Below, piece by piece: positions 33,717-42,734 of a stretch of 64,000 nt of DNA; positions within the stretch are counted from its first letter, which is position 1, and each line of letters begins with the position of its first letter. The translations under genes and the position numbers were made by a program. This stretch comes from JBGQOJ01 sp052119585 (lineage in GTDB: Bacteria > Pseudomonadota > Alphaproteobacteria > Rhodobacterales > Rhodobacteraceae), in the NCBI RefSeq assembly GCF_052119585.1, contig NZ_JBGQOJ010000008.1, positions 62,001 through 126,000 of the forward strand, read 5' to 3'. The notes under the pieces are model-generated. The model was given only the letters and a program-made list of their open reading frames with translations. It was not told where the DNA came from and did not search any database.

Positions 33717-34270
33717 ATCCGGGGGGTTCCTTGCGGCGTCAGTCGAGTGGCCGCGACCGCCAGATAGGCCACCGCCGCAAAGGCAGAGCCTACGACGATG
33801 ATGGCGCGGAACGGCAGGGTCGGGATTGTGAACACGCCCTGAACCCCGAAATATTCGTTTGTGCGCCAGGCCTCGGCGGTTTCGGGCCAGGCGGCGTAGA
33901 TGATGCCGATGAACACCGCCGCCCCGACCAGCGCAAAGGTCACGTCGATCAGGCGCATGGCGGTCGGGCTTATTCTTTCGATCACGCGGGTGAAAAAGTC
34001 GGCCCGCGTCATGCGACCTGCAAGAACGGCGGAAGAAATTTGCAGGAACACGATTGCCACAACGGACCGCGCGCAGACCTCGGCAACGCCGGTAATCGGC
34101 GCGTCCAGCAGGTTGCGGCCCAGAACGTCGGCCACGATCACCAGCATCATCAGGAAAATCCAGATTGTGCCTATGGCAGCCAACGCATTGGCGGCAAAGG
34201 CAAACGGGCCCTTGGGCGGGTGTTTCAGGGGGGCGTCCACCGAAATGGCCAGGTCTATGTCGTCAGTCAA
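33713..34270 (-). CDS. dctQ: TRAP transporter small permease DctQ
   Basis: 185 residues with four membrane helices, including the family signature region (ADVLGRNLLDAPITGVAEVCARSVVAIVFLQIS). It forms the membrane complex with DctM, to which it is coupled by a 4-base overlap, and lies 84 bases after dctP. Confidence 0.92.
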   Translation of the reverse strand: MTDDIDLAISVDAPLKHPPKGPFAFAANALAAIGTIWIFLMMLVIVADVLGRNLLDAPITGVAEVCARSVVAIVFLQISSAVLAGRMTRADFFTRVIERISPTAMRLIDVTFALVGAAVFIGIIYAAWPETAEAWRTNEYFGVQGVFTIPTLPFRAIIVVGSAFAAVAYLAVAATRLTPQGTPRI

Positions 34271-34354
34271 TGCCGCGTGCCCCCGATGTCGGTCCTGTTC
34301 GGATATGTGCCTTGCCCGGACCTGTGCCGGACAAGGCGAATGCGCCGCCTTGGA

Positions 34355-35413
34355 TTAAAGGCCCGCGTCCCAGTCGCGCAGTGGCGTGATGCCATTTTCG
34401 CGCAGCGCCGAGAAATAGGCCTTTAGCACAGTTTTGGCAGGCTCGCCGCCGGTTGCAAGCCATGGCTCGACGATGTTGGGCAGATTATCCACCCATTTCT
34501 GCTTTTCCGCCGCAGGCATTTCGCTGATCTGCAAACCGGCGGCTTCCATTTCGGTGATCGCTGTTGTGGCTTTTTCGGTCACGTAGGCGCCGTGCCGTTT
34601 GGAGGTCTCTTTGCCTGCCGCACGAAACGCTGCCTGAACCTCTTCTGGCAGCTTGTCGAAGAAGGTTTTATTCACCGCAATGCCGCCGAAATACATCGCA
34701 CCGATGCCGACGCGGGTCAGATTGGGGGCCACTTCGTAGACGCGGGTCGGCAGGATACCCGACGCAAACGACAGCGCGCCTTCGGATACGCCGGTCTGGA
34801 TGTTGGTGTAATAGGTGGTCAGCGCCCCGTCGATCGGGGTTGCCCCGGTGTCGCGCAACCAGTTGGCGGATGTGCCCGGCGCGTTGATGCGGCGGTTCTT
34901 CAGATCGTCCATCGAGGAGATGGGGAAGTTGGCGTAGATGTCATAGCTGTCGGTGATCAGCGACGACAGATGCACCATGTTCTGGGCGGACCAGCTGTCG
35001 CGCAGTTCGGGCAGTTCGTCGGTCAGCTTGTCGAAAATGCTGATCAACAGCTCGTGGTCGGATGTGGCGAAGGGCGTGAAGTAGGTGACGTTCTGGAGCG
35101 GCATGGTAGAGCCTTCCCAGACGGTGCCGACCATGCCGACATCGACGATGCCATCCTTGACCGCAGCGCGGGTGTCGGTGAATTTATACAGCGTGCCGCC
35201 GTAGGCCTCGTTCCAGTTGACCTTGTAGGTGCCGCCTTCGGCAAGCAGGCGGTCCACCTCTGGCTGGAACGCGTTCTTCATCGCCCAGGCCCAGATGTTG
35301 GCTTCGGGGTGGCTGGAGCCGATGTTCACGGTGATCGTGTCTTGTGCGTAGACCGATGTCGATAGGGCCGTTCCGGCAAGGGCCGCTGCGGCAAACAAAT
35401 GTTTCAGGTTCAT
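34355..35413 (-). CDS. dctP: TRAP solute-binding protein DctP
   Basis: 352 residues from ATG 35413 (GGAGG upstream), with a Sec signal peptide (MNLKHLFAAAALAGTALSTSVYAQ) and a mature C4-dicarboxylate-binding-type fold (TITVNIGSSHPEANIWAWAM; VDVGMVGTVWEGSTMPLQNVTYFTPF). The conserved region after RINAPG, where a specificity Arg usually lies, reads TSANWLRDTGATP. Ligand unknown; location next to the molybdenum hydroxylase suggests an organic acid that the hydroxylase attacks. Confidence 0.93.
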   Translation of the reverse strand: MNLKHLFAAAALAGTALSTSVYAQDTITVNIGSSHPEANIWAWAMKNAFQPEVDRLLAEGGTYKVNWNEAYGGTLYKFTDTRAAVKDGIVDVGMVGTVWEGSTMPLQNVTYFTPFATSDHELLISIFDKLTDELPELRDSWSAQNMVHLSSLITDSYDIYANFPISSMDDLKNRRINAPGTSANWLRDTGATPIDGALTTYYTNIQTGVSEGALSFASGILPTRVYEVAPNLTRVGIGAMYFGGIAVNKTFFDKLPEEVQAAFRAAGKETSKRHGAYVTEKATTAITEMEAAGLQISEMPAAEKQKWVDNLPNIVEPWLATGGEPAKTVLKAYFSALRENGITPLRDWDAGL

Positions 35414-35460
35414 TCGGTATCCTCCCATTTGTATCCCTTCCGGGATATTTTAACGTGTCT

Positions 35461-37845
35461 TCAGCTTTCGGTAACGACCCCCATCGCGGCCAGAATACGG
35501 CCCGGGGTAAACGGCATGGATGTCACCCGCCCTCCCAGCGGGCGGATCGCGTCGTTGATCGCGTTCATCACGGCAGCGGGCGAACCGGCTGTGCCAGCCT
35601 CGCCTGCGCCCTTTGCACCCAAAAGGGATTCCCTTGTCGGTGTTTCCACATGCCCGATCACCATGTCGGGCATCTCGGCGGCCATCGGCACAAGATAGTC
35701 GGCCATATTGGCGTTCAGCAGTTGGCCTTCGCTGTCGTAAAGGCACTCTTCATACAGCGCGCCGCCTATCCCCTGCACGATCCCGCCGCGGATCTGTTCG
35801 TCGACCAGTTGCGGGTTGATGACGCGGCCGCAGTCCTCGACGCACCAATGCTTCAGAAGTTTGACAAACCCCGTCTCTGTGTCGACCTCCAGATAGCTGG
35901 CCTGCACCCCGTTGGTGAAGGCGAACGGATAATCGGAGGTGATGAAATGGCGGGTTTGCACCAGTTCGCGCGGCAGATCCTTTGGCAATGTATCACCGCG
36001 GAAATAAACGATGCGGCCAAGCTCCTCCAGCGGCATCCGGGCCTCGCCGTTTTTGCGATCCCTGATCTGCCCGTCGATGATCTCAAGGCTGTCCGGCGGG
36101 CATTGCAGCATCGAGCCGGCAATCGTCAGAATGCTTTCCTTTAGCGCAAGCCCTGCCTGCAAGGCCGCCTCGCCCCCGATCCCCGCCCCGCGAGAGGCCC
36201 ATGTGCCGCCGCCATACGGCGTGGTCTGCGTGTCGCCGGTGACGATTTTCACCTTTGCAACGTCAACGCCGACAGCCTCGGCCACGATCTGGCTTAGCAT
36301 GGCCTCGGTGCCCTGACCCTGTTCCGTGACGCCCGACATCGCGACGATGCTGCCGTCGGGGTCCATGCGGACGGTGCAGCCGTCTTGTGCGGAAATACGG
36401 GCGCCGCCGATGCCATACATGAACGGACTGGGGTTGGTCAGTTCGATGAAACTGGCGATGCCGATCCCGCGATGGATGCCCTTTTCCCGCAGCATGGCTT
36501 GTTCCGCACGCAGGCCGTCATAGTCCATCAGCGCCATCAATTTATCCATCGAGGCGTGGTGGGACAGCCCCTCGAACCGCATGTTGGCGGCAGAGGTATA
36601 GGGATAGGCGTCGTCGGGCACCAGATTGCGGCGGCGGATCTCGACCGGATCAAGGCCCAGTGCCTCTGCGGCGAAATCGACAAGGCCTTCGGTGATGGCA
36701 ACGGCAATAGGATGGCCGACCGCGCGATACTGACAGGTCGGTGCCTTGTTCTGCATCACCACAGTTGTCTGCGCGCGATATGTCTGGAAATCATAGGGCC
36801 CGCCGCACAGGTTGACCACCTGATTGCCCTCGATGGCCGATGTGCGGGGATAGACGGAATAGGGGCCGATGGCGGTCCAGTCGTCGATATCCATCGCAAG
36901 GATGCGCCCCGTTTCATCGACAGCAATTCGGGCGTCGATCTCGTGGTCGCGGGCGTGAATATCGGTGGCGAAACTTTCCATGCGGTCGGCGATGAATTTG
37001 ACAGGCCGCCCCATGACCTTGGAAATTGCGACGGTCGCCATTTCATCGGGATAGACGTGCACCTTGATCCCGTAGGACCCGCCGACATCGCCGCAGATGA
37101 CCCGCACGCGCCCTTCGGGCAGGTCCAGATGCTGTGCGATGACACTTTGCATCATGTGCGGCGCCTGCGTGGAATGATAGACGGTCAACTGGGTTTCCGC
37201 CGGATTGTAATCCGCCAGAATAGAGCGCGGTTCCAGCGTGACGCCGGTGTGCCGACCGGTCTTGAACGACGCCGCGATGACGGTGTGGGCGCTGGCGAAA
37301 ACGGCATCGACCTCGCCCTTTTCGTGCAGGCGGTGAAAGGTCAGGTTGTCGCCAAGATCGGGGTGGATCACGGGTGTCGCGGGATCAAGCGCGGTCCGCA
37401 TATCGGTGACCACGGGCAGGGGGGTATAGTCTACCTCGACCAGCGCCGCGCCGTCCTCTGCCGCAGCGCGGCTGTCGGCGACCACGGCAACAACCGCCTC
37501 TCCGGTCCAGGTGACGCGGTCGGTGGCCACCGCATGTTGGGGCGCGGATTTCAGCCCCTTCAGATGCGCCAGAACCGCGACCCAAGGGGTGCAATGCGCG
37601 GCGATGTCCGCGCCGGTGAACACGCGCCGGACACCGGGGGCGGCTTGCGCGGCGGCAATGTCGATTGCGTCGATTTTGGCATGGGCATGCGGGCTGCGCA
37701 CAAAGGCGACGTGCAGCATGCGGGGCAGGGTGATGTCATCGACATAGCGCCCGCGCCCTTCGACCAGACGGCGCGCATTCGGGCGGGGAACGGTGCGCCC
37801 GATATAGCTGTTGGGGCGGTCGGGGTTGCCGAAATTGATCGTCAT
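35461..37845 (-). CDS. Molybdenum hydroxylase large subunit (xanthine dehydrogenase/CoxL family)
   Basis: A 794-residue molybdopterin-binding subunit with the aldehyde oxidase/xanthine dehydrogenase N-terminal domain (GRGRYVDDITLPRMLHVAFVRSPHAHA) and the catalytic Glu in GAKGAGEAGTAG. The active-site loop is C-Q-Y-R-A-V-G-H-P, matching neither AYxCSFR of true CO dehydrogenase (form I) nor AYRGAGR of form II, so CO oxidation should not be assumed. It adds water-derived oxygen to a heterocycle or aldehyde. It follows the 2Fe-2S and FAD subunit genes in one operon (overlaps of 4 and 8 bases), with the TRAP genes downstream. Confidence 0.92.
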   Translation of the reverse strand: MTINFGNPDRPNSYIGRTVPRPNARRLVEGRGRYVDDITLPRMLHVAFVRSPHAHAKIDAIDIAAAQAAPGVRRVFTGADIAAHCTPWVAVLAHLKGLKSAPQHAVATDRVTWTGEAVVAVVADSRAAAEDGAALVEVDYTPLPVVTDMRTALDPATPVIHPDLGDNLTFHRLHEKGEVDAVFASAHTVIAASFKTGRHTGVTLEPRSILADYNPAETQLTVYHSTQAPHMMQSVIAQHLDLPEGRVRVICGDVGGSYGIKVHVYPDEMATVAISKVMGRPVKFIADRMESFATDIHARDHEIDARIAVDETGRILAMDIDDWTAIGPYSVYPRTSAIEGNQVVNLCGGPYDFQTYRAQTTVVMQNKAPTCQYRAVGHPIAVAITEGLVDFAAEALGLDPVEIRRRNLVPDDAYPYTSAANMRFEGLSHHASMDKLMALMDYDGLRAEQAMLREKGIHRGIGIASFIELTNPSPFMYGIGGARISAQDGCTVRMDPDGSIVAMSGVTEQGQGTEAMLSQIVAEAVGVDVAKVKIVTGDTQTTPYGGGTWASRGAGIGGEAALQAGLALKESILTIAGSMLQCPPDSLEIIDGQIRDRKNGEARMPLEELGRIVYFRGDTLPKDLPRELVQTRHFITSDYPFAFTNGVQASYLEVDTETGFVKLLKHWCVEDCGRVINPQLVDEQIRGGIVQGIGGALYEECLYDSEGQLLNANMADYLVPMAAEMPDMVIGHVETPTRESLLGAKGAGEAGTAGSPAAVMNAINDAIRPLGGRVTSMPFTPGRILAAMGVVTES

Positions 37846-38357
37846 GCCGGAACCCCCGCCTTGGCCGCGCGCGCCGTCGCTACGGTTTCAATGGCGTCCA
37901 CGATGGCCTCGTATCCGGTGCAGCGGCAGTAGTTGCCGGAAATATGTTCGCGGATCTCGTCGCGCGTGGGGTGCGCGTGCCCGGCCAGAAGATCGGCGGC
38001 AGAGAACAGCATCCCCGGCGTGCAAAACCCGCATTGCAGGGCGTTGCGCGTCACGAATTCCGCCTGAAGATCGGCAAGAGCGCCGGTGTCGGTCAGCCCC
38101 TCGACGGTCCAGACATCCGCACCATCCAGTTGCGCGGCCAGCGTCAGGCATCCCCGCACGATATCGCCGTTCACCTGCAAGGTGCATGCGCCGCACACGC
38201 CGTGCTCGCATCCCGCATGGCTGCCCGTCAGGCCCAGATCAAGCCGCAGGAAATCCACCAGATGACGCGAGGCATCGACACGGGCCTCGACACGCTCGCC
38301 GTTGACGGTCAGGGAAATGTCGATCTTGCGGGGGAAGGGCGCGTTGGCGTCAGTCAT
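37842..38357 (-). CDS. Molybdenum hydroxylase 2Fe-2S subunit (CoxS family)
   Basis: 171 residues from ATG 38357, which is 9 bases from AGGAG; an in-frame ATG at 38366 also exists. Both clusters are complete: the plant-type ferredoxin motif CEHGVCGAC and the C-terminal CGFC...CRC pattern (LQCGFCTPGML, NYCRCTGYE). It passes electrons from the Mo site to the FAD subunit. It overlaps the large subunit by 4 bases and the FAD subunit stop by 8. Confidence 0.95.
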   Translation of the reverse strand: MTDANAPFPRKIDISLTVNGERVEARVDASRHLVDFLRLDLGLTGSHAGCEHGVCGACTLQVNGDIVRGCLTLAAQLDGADVWTVEGLTDTGALADLQAEFVTRNALQCGFCTPGMLFSAADLLAGHAHPTRDEIREHISGNYCRCTGYEAIVDAIETVATARAAKAGVPA

Positions 38358-39198
38358 TGCGGGCATCTCCTGAGGGTGCGGTGGCCAGATAGGCGCGGCG
38401 CAACAGCACCTGTGCCAGATGCAGTCTGACGGCGGCGCTGGCGTGCATATCGCCGGGGGGGTCCAGATCGTCGGTCAATGCAGCGCAGGCCGCATCCACA
38501 TCCTTGCCTTCGGTCAGGGCGCGCATGGCCGCGTGCGCCAGAACGGCGGTGGACCCGACGCCGAAATAGGCGATGCGCACCGCGCGCCCCTGACGGGTCA
38601 GCACAATTCCGACGATTGCGTAATCCCCCGACCGCCGCGCCAGTTCCAGCGTGACCTGACGCGCGTCGGGGTGGGCTACGGGCATCTCGACGGCGGTGAT
38701 CATCTCGTCCTCGGCCAGATCGGTGGTGAACAGATCGACAAAGAAATCCCCGGCCCTGACGCGCCGCTCGCCGCTTGGGCCCTGAACGACAATCGTGGCA
38801 TCCAGCGCCAACATGCAGGCGGGCAATTCCGCCGCCGGATCGCAATAGGCAAGCGACCCGCCGATCGTGCCGCGGGTGCGGATTGCGGCATGGGCGATCA
38901 GGGGCGCGGCCTGCGACAGGGCAGGGGCGTGGCGTTTCACAAGGCCGGATGTTGCAAGGTCACGGTGACGCGTCAGCGCCCCGATCCGAAGCACCGCATT
39001 GTGTTCGGATATGCCTGTCAGCTCTGACAGGCCGTTGATGTCGATCAGGGATGTCTCGCCGGCAAGACGCAGGTTCATCGAGGCGACAAGGCTTTGCCCC
39101 CCCGCCAAAAGCCGCGCCTCGCCCTTTGCGCCTGCAAGCAATGAAATCGCATGCGAAAGGTCGGTCGCCCGAATATATCCGGCTGCTTCGGCTTTCAT
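38350..39198 (-). CDS. Molybdenum hydroxylase FAD-binding subunit (CoxM family)
   Basis: 282 residues with the FAD-binding motifs AGGQSLVASMN (about residues 32-42) and TIGGSLAYCDPAAELP (about 110-125) of the CO dehydrogenase flavoprotein family. First gene of the operon, divergent from the TetR gene at 39353. Its ATG follows a GGAG site. Confidence 0.95.
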   Translation of the reverse strand: MKAEAAGYIRATDLSHAISLLAGAKGEARLLAGGQSLVASMNLRLAGETSLIDINGLSELTGISEHNAVLRIGALTRHRDLATSGLVKRHAPALSQAAPLIAHAAIRTRGTIGGSLAYCDPAAELPACMLALDATIVVQGPSGERRVRAGDFFVDLFTTDLAEDEMITAVEMPVAHPDARQVTLELARRSGDYAIVGIVLTRQGRAVRIAYFGVGSTAVLAHAAMRALTEGKDVDAACAALTDDLDPPGDMHASAAVRLHLAQVLLRRAYLATAPSGDARND

Positions 39199-39305
39199 GG
39201 CGCACTCCTCCCAGACCGTCTATGACGGGCGCACTTTCTTATTGAGCAAATGATCTATTGTCGGATTCGAAAAAGCAAGGCCAATCTCGATCCGGTGACG
39301 GGGGC

Positions 39306-39325
39306 CAAGAAAAAAGGTTTTCTTG
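39306..39325. promoter_or_regulatory. Candidate TetR operator
   Basis: CAAGAAAA-AAGG-TTTTCTTG is a perfect 8-4-8 inverted repeat between the divergent TetR and hydroxylase genes. Its right arm overlaps a TTGACC that could be the TetR gene's -35 element. Confidence 0.55.
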
Positions 39326-39352
39326 ACCCGCAGATTCCGGCACATAAGAACG

Positions 39353-39979
39353 ATGAACCAGCAAGAGACGATCCCCAGTGACCGAAAGCGCCTGTCGCCC
39401 GACGAGCGGCGCGCAATGATCGTGTCGGGTGCAACCGCGTATTTTTCAGAGGTCGGGCTGGAGGGGAACACGCGCGAGTTATCCAAGCGGCTTGGCGTGA
39501 CACAATCGCTTATTTTCAACTACTTCAATACAAAAACCGACCTGATCGAGGCGGTGTATCACAGCGTTTATCTGGACCGGATCTCGCCCGATTGGGCCGC
39601 ACTGATCACGGACCGGAACCGCAGTATCCATGACCGGATCGTGACGTTCTACCGCGAATATTCGGGCGCGATTTTCAGTTATGAATGGATGCGGATTTTC
39701 ATGTTTTCCGGGCTGGCGGGGGCCGAATTGAACCGCCGCTATCTGGAACATGTCAGCACATTGTTGCTGGAACCCCTGCTGGAAGAGATCCGGTTCGAGG
39801 CGAAATCAGCGCGTCAACCGGTGATGGAGGACATCTGGAACCTGCACGGGGGGATCGTCTACATCGGGATTCGCCGGTTTGTGTACCAGATGCCCTATAC
39901 CGGCGAGACGGATCAGACCATCCGCACGTCGGTCGACAGATTCTTGCAATACTACGGGATAGACGCCGCGCCGGTCTGA
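39353..39979 (+). CDS. TetR-family regulator of the hydroxylase/TRAP cluster
   Basis: 208 residues from ATG 39353. The N-terminal HTH reads IVSGATAYFSEVGLEGNTRELSKRLGVTQSLIFNYFNTKTDLIEAV, followed by an all-helical ligand domain. Divergence from the hydroxylase operon and the intervening palindrome suggest it represses that operon and perhaps itself, with the imported compound or its product as ligand. Confidence 0.88.
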   Translation: MNQQETIPSDRKRLSPDERRAMIVSGATAYFSEVGLEGNTRELSKRLGVTQSLIFNYFNTKTDLIEAVYHSVYLDRISPDWAALITDRNRSIHDRIVTFYREYSGAIFSYEWMRIFMFSGLAGAELNRRYLEHVSTLLLEPLLEEIRFEAKSARQPVMEDIWNLHGGIVYIGIRRFVYQMPYTGETDQTIRTSVDRFLQYYGIDAAPV

Positions 39980-39991
39980 CAAAAGGAGGGC

Positions 39992-40561
39992 CTATTGGAT
40001 CCCTTTGAACAGCCTGTACCAGCGAAATGCCATCATCAACGCCAGCATTGTCCCGAACATTCCGGCAATGTCGCCGACGAAAAAGGCCGCTGTCATCATT
40101 AATGGGGTGTCATAAACGTAGTTCTGCCCGATCGAATTCAGAACGGATGCAAAGCAACCCGCAAATGCGACATCTGTCCAATTGGCTTTTTTGATATCAT
40201 TCGGGCGAAAGTCCCAGCCGATCCTGCTCAGGAACCAAAAACTGAAGACTGCGCATGTTACGCCAAACGAGGCGGCCACAATGTTCGGGACCGTGAACGC
40301 CGCACTGCCGTAGTAATTGTAATGCGTTAAATATGTTGCCGGTATCAACAGCGGGATAGATCGCCAACCCAGCAGCCACGCCGACAGAACCCTTACGCCA
40401 TGCGGTAAAAACAGAAGGCTTGCCGCGCTGGTGGCTTCTGGTCCGAATCTGACCTCGACAAAGGGGGTTAGCGATATTGTCACCATGTAGGCGACGACAT
40501 AACACGCCGACACAGCGATGAACTGAATCGCCAATTCGCCGCTGGGTTGATTTGTTCTCAT
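39992..40561 (-). CDS. MASE1-like integral membrane protein
   Basis: 189 residues with about five hydrophobic segments. The segment FLPHGVRVLSAWLLGWRSIPLLIPATYLTH resembles the W-P-x-x-G...A...G pattern of MASE1 sensory membrane domains, but no signalling domain is attached. It is coupled in direction to the small winged-helix gene upstream. Function unknown. Confidence 0.65.
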   Translation of the reverse strand: MRTNQPSGELAIQFIAVSACYVVAYMVTISLTPFVEVRFGPEATSAASLLFLPHGVRVLSAWLLGWRSIPLLIPATYLTHYNYYGSAAFTVPNIVAASFGVTCAVFSFWFLSRIGWDFRPNDIKKANWTDVAFAGCFASVLNSIGQNYVYDTPLMMTAAFFVGDIAGMFGTMLALMMAFRWYRLFKGIQ

Positions 40562-40599
40562 TATCTACGCGTAGCGCAATTTGCCAGATGGGCAAGTAA

Positions 40600-40926
40600 T
40601 CACTTCGATTGTCTGTTGCCTGACTTACCCGGAGACTCGTTCACGATGAAGTTTTTCGCCTTGCTTCCATTGGGGCGGCTTAGGAACTTCATGTCCACCA
40701 GGGCCTTCAGGCAGCGGTGAAATGTCGCCACCGGCATTTGGGAAAGGCCGGGGTGGCTTTTCATCGCGGTGCTTGTGACCACGCCGTCGGCATTCGAGCC
40801 CATCCATGCGGCAAAATACAGATCTCTCTGGGATGGTGTCAGATCTGACAGACCAAGATCTTGTTCCATTTGTTCAAGCAAGTCACGCAGCACCTGGATG
40901 CGTGTAATGTTGTCAAAACTTTTCAC
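40600..40926 (-). CDS. Small winged-helix DNA-binding-like protein
   Basis: 108 residues with an N-terminal helix pair and a wHTH-like core (LTPSQRDLYFAAWMGSNADGVVTSTAMKSHPGLSQMPVATFHRCLKALVDMKFLSRPNGSKAK) ending in a basic tail. It may regulate the neighbouring membrane protein. Specific family not recognised. Confidence 0.65.
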   Translation of the reverse strand: MKSFDNITRIQVLRDLLEQMEQDLGLSDLTPSQRDLYFAAWMGSNADGVVTSTAMKSHPGLSQMPVATFHRCLKALVDMKFLSRPNGSKAKNFIVNESPGKSGNRQSK

Positions 40927-41059
40927 AGGCCGTCCTCTTTCCCGCGCGCAATTTCAATTGAGAAGCCGTAAAATTATCAGCGCCCAGTCGGGCGCCACAG
41001 TGAAGACCACCTCTATAAACTTTTTTCCGCATCCGCGCTATTTATTTGGGCTCCATACT

Positions 41060-41231
41060 TATTGTTCATCAAAGCCAGAACATCACTGTGGCTGCGAGGG
41101 CGACGGTTATAGCGGCGCTTGTCATATTTGACGGGTTTTGAGCGGGGCTTCCGACCTGAACGGGCGCGATGATCGAACATATCTGGATCAGTAAAGCCAG
41201 CTAACAGTGCGACATGATATTCATGCCACAC
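41060..41231 (-). pseudogene. IS5-family transposase remnant
   Basis: The minus-strand frame contains RKPRSKPVKYDKRRYNRR, matching the K-P-V-K-Y-D-K-R-R-Y-K-R-R-N block near the C-terminus of IS5-group transposases. The downstream part has diverged (PRSHSDVLALMN in place of the usual R-I-E-x-M-F-G). No flanking inverted repeats or DDE domain remain. Confidence 0.6.
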
Positions 41232-41270
41232 TTGTCAGCGCGGAATCTCGATGATCTTCGTTCCTTCCGC

Positions 41271-41836
41271 TCAGGCGATCTCTGCCTCGCGTTCGGGTTG
41301 GTGGTAGCCATCGACCCATTTTGTGACGAGCTTGCGGATCAGGGTGGGATCATTGCCCGCAATTGCAGTGCCCAGATCGCGCAGCATCAGGGCGACTTCC
41401 AGTTCTGACTGCCGTTCCATCGAGGCCGAGGGCAGGGCGAAAAGAATGCGCCGCACGGATTTCTTTGCAATCAGGGCGGTCAGGATTTTGGGGGAGTATA
41501 CGGGCAGACCGGCAATCATCAACCCGTGCAAATGGCTGTTGTCATCGACAAAGGCGACGACCTTCGCCTCGCTTGATTGCTTCAGTGCCGAGGCAAGCTG
41601 GATCCCGGCAGAGCCCGCCCCATAGATGATCACGGGGGCGCGGCCCCAAGGCTGGCCATCACCGGCAAAAGCGCCCAGGACTGATCAATCAACGGCAGCG
41701 GCACACTGGTCCCGAACCGAAGGGCGAAGGCAGCGTAGAGGCTGAGGGGTGCGAGAAGCGTATCGGCCGTCAGAAATACAGCCCGTTTTGGGGGGCGCGA
41801 GAGGGTCAACAGGACTGAAAACATAGACTTAACCAA
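41271..41836 (-). pseudogene. Broken CapD/FlaA1-type polysaccharide biosynthesis gene
   Basis: Two minus-strand frames join here. The first, 41630-41836, encodes the N-terminal membrane region (RAVFLTADTLLAPLSLYAAFALRFG). The second, 41271-41633, encodes the first nucleotide-binding domain (MIIYGAGSAGIQLASALKQS, AKVVAFVDDNSHLHGLMIAG, LFALPSASMERQSE). In an intact nucleoside-diphosphate-sugar dehydratase these are parts of one protein, followed by a second, catalytic SDR domain. Here the linker is frameshifted or deleted and the catalytic domain is missing beyond 41271, where the IS5 remnant begins. Confidence 0.7.
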
Positions 41837-42334
41837 TCAATAGCTAAAAATGTCTGTAGTGCACCAATGATACTTGTGGCTGTACCGGCCATATCCCCAC
41901 CACTGTCAAAGTGATAATATTTTCGGCCAGATGGAGTGTCGTTTGCGACACATGCATCCTGGGGCACTGACAGTGCAGGGTTCCAAGAGGCATGTCCCGG
42001 CGCGAAATACCGCCAAGTCAGTCGCTTTCAATCAGCTCGGTCCAAATACATTGGCGGATCACACCTGCATCGCCATTGCCTGTAGATCGGCTTCAGACGC
42101 GCATCAATCTGGTCCAACAGGGTGGGGGCCTGCGCAACCTCCCTGCCAGACGGCTCTGCCAATCTGCTGTCCTCATCCGCGCGCGGTCATGATCGACCCG
42201 CTGCAAGGGTGCGGTCATCACAACTGCTGCGGACGCTGCTTTGGCGGCAGTCTTGGGTCGATCCGACGGGGAAAGCGGATCGAAAGGCGTCCGTGAAGCA
42301 AACGAACTGTCAGGCCAACTCGAATCATTTACAA
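41837..42334. other. Intergenic region without recognised gene
   Basis: About 500 bases. Open frames on both strands lack ribosome binding sites and family features. One clean hairpin, GTGTCG-TTTG-CGACAC, lies at 41936-41951. Probably remnant DNA from rearrangement. Confidence 0.45.
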
Positions 42335-42350
42335 AACTAGAAATGTAGTT
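42335..42350. promoter_or_regulatory. Candidate ArsR operator
   Basis: AACTA-GAAATG-TAGTT, a 5-6-5 inverted repeat 11 bases before the arsR start, in an AT-rich promoter-like stretch. Confidence 0.45.
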
Positions 42351-42361
42351 ATTTTCACGAT

Positions 42362-42679
42362 ATGACAACAACCAGCCCCAACGCCCGCGCGCTTGCCGCC
42401 CTTGGCCATGATGTCCGCCTGTCAATCTTTCGCCTTCTGGTCAGAGCGGGGGATGCGGGCCTCAGGATCAGTGATATTGGCGAGCATCTGGGCCTCGCGC
42501 CCTCGACGCTCGCGCACCACCTGTCCACGCTCGTCGATGCAGGGCTTGTTCTACAGCACAAGCAAGGGCGCGAAGTATTCAACCGGGTCGATTTTCCGGC
42601 GATGCACCGGGTGCTGGGCTTCCTGACGTCGGAATGCTGTTCCGGCGTAGCGGTGCAGCCGGCGGAGGATGCCGCATGA
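42362..42679 (+). CDS. arsR: ArsR-family metalloregulator
   Basis: 105 residues with the ArsR winged helix (LAALGHDVRLSIFRLLVRAGDAGLRISDIGEHLGLAPSTLAHHLSTLVDAGLV). A C-terminal Cys pair in SECCSGV can bind As(III)-like metalloids. It heads the arsR-arsP-MFS cluster and probably represses it. Confidence 0.88.
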   Translation: MTTTSPNARALAALGHDVRLSIFRLLVRAGDAGLRISDIGEHLGLAPSTLAHHLSTLVDAGLVLQHKQGREVFNRVDFPAMHRVLGFLTSECCSGVAVQPAEDAA

Positions 42680-42734
42680 CGCCTTCGAGAGATTTTTCTT
42701 ATCCTGACACAACTAAAAACCCGGAGATTTAGGT

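Noticed and set aside
36385..37932. 515-codon plus-strand frame opposite the hydroxylase large subunit
   Set aside because: No recognisable domains, and antisense to a conserved gene. Treated as a shadow.
35461..39198. Naming the hydroxylase as aerobic CO dehydrogenase (coxMSL)
   Set aside because: The active-site loop lacks the form I AYxCSFR signature and form II AYRGAGR. CO dehydrogenase maturation genes are not seen.
41936..41951. GTGTCG-TTTG-CGACAC hairpin as a regulator site
   Set aside because: No gene start is close enough to be its target, so it is only noted in the intergenic entry.
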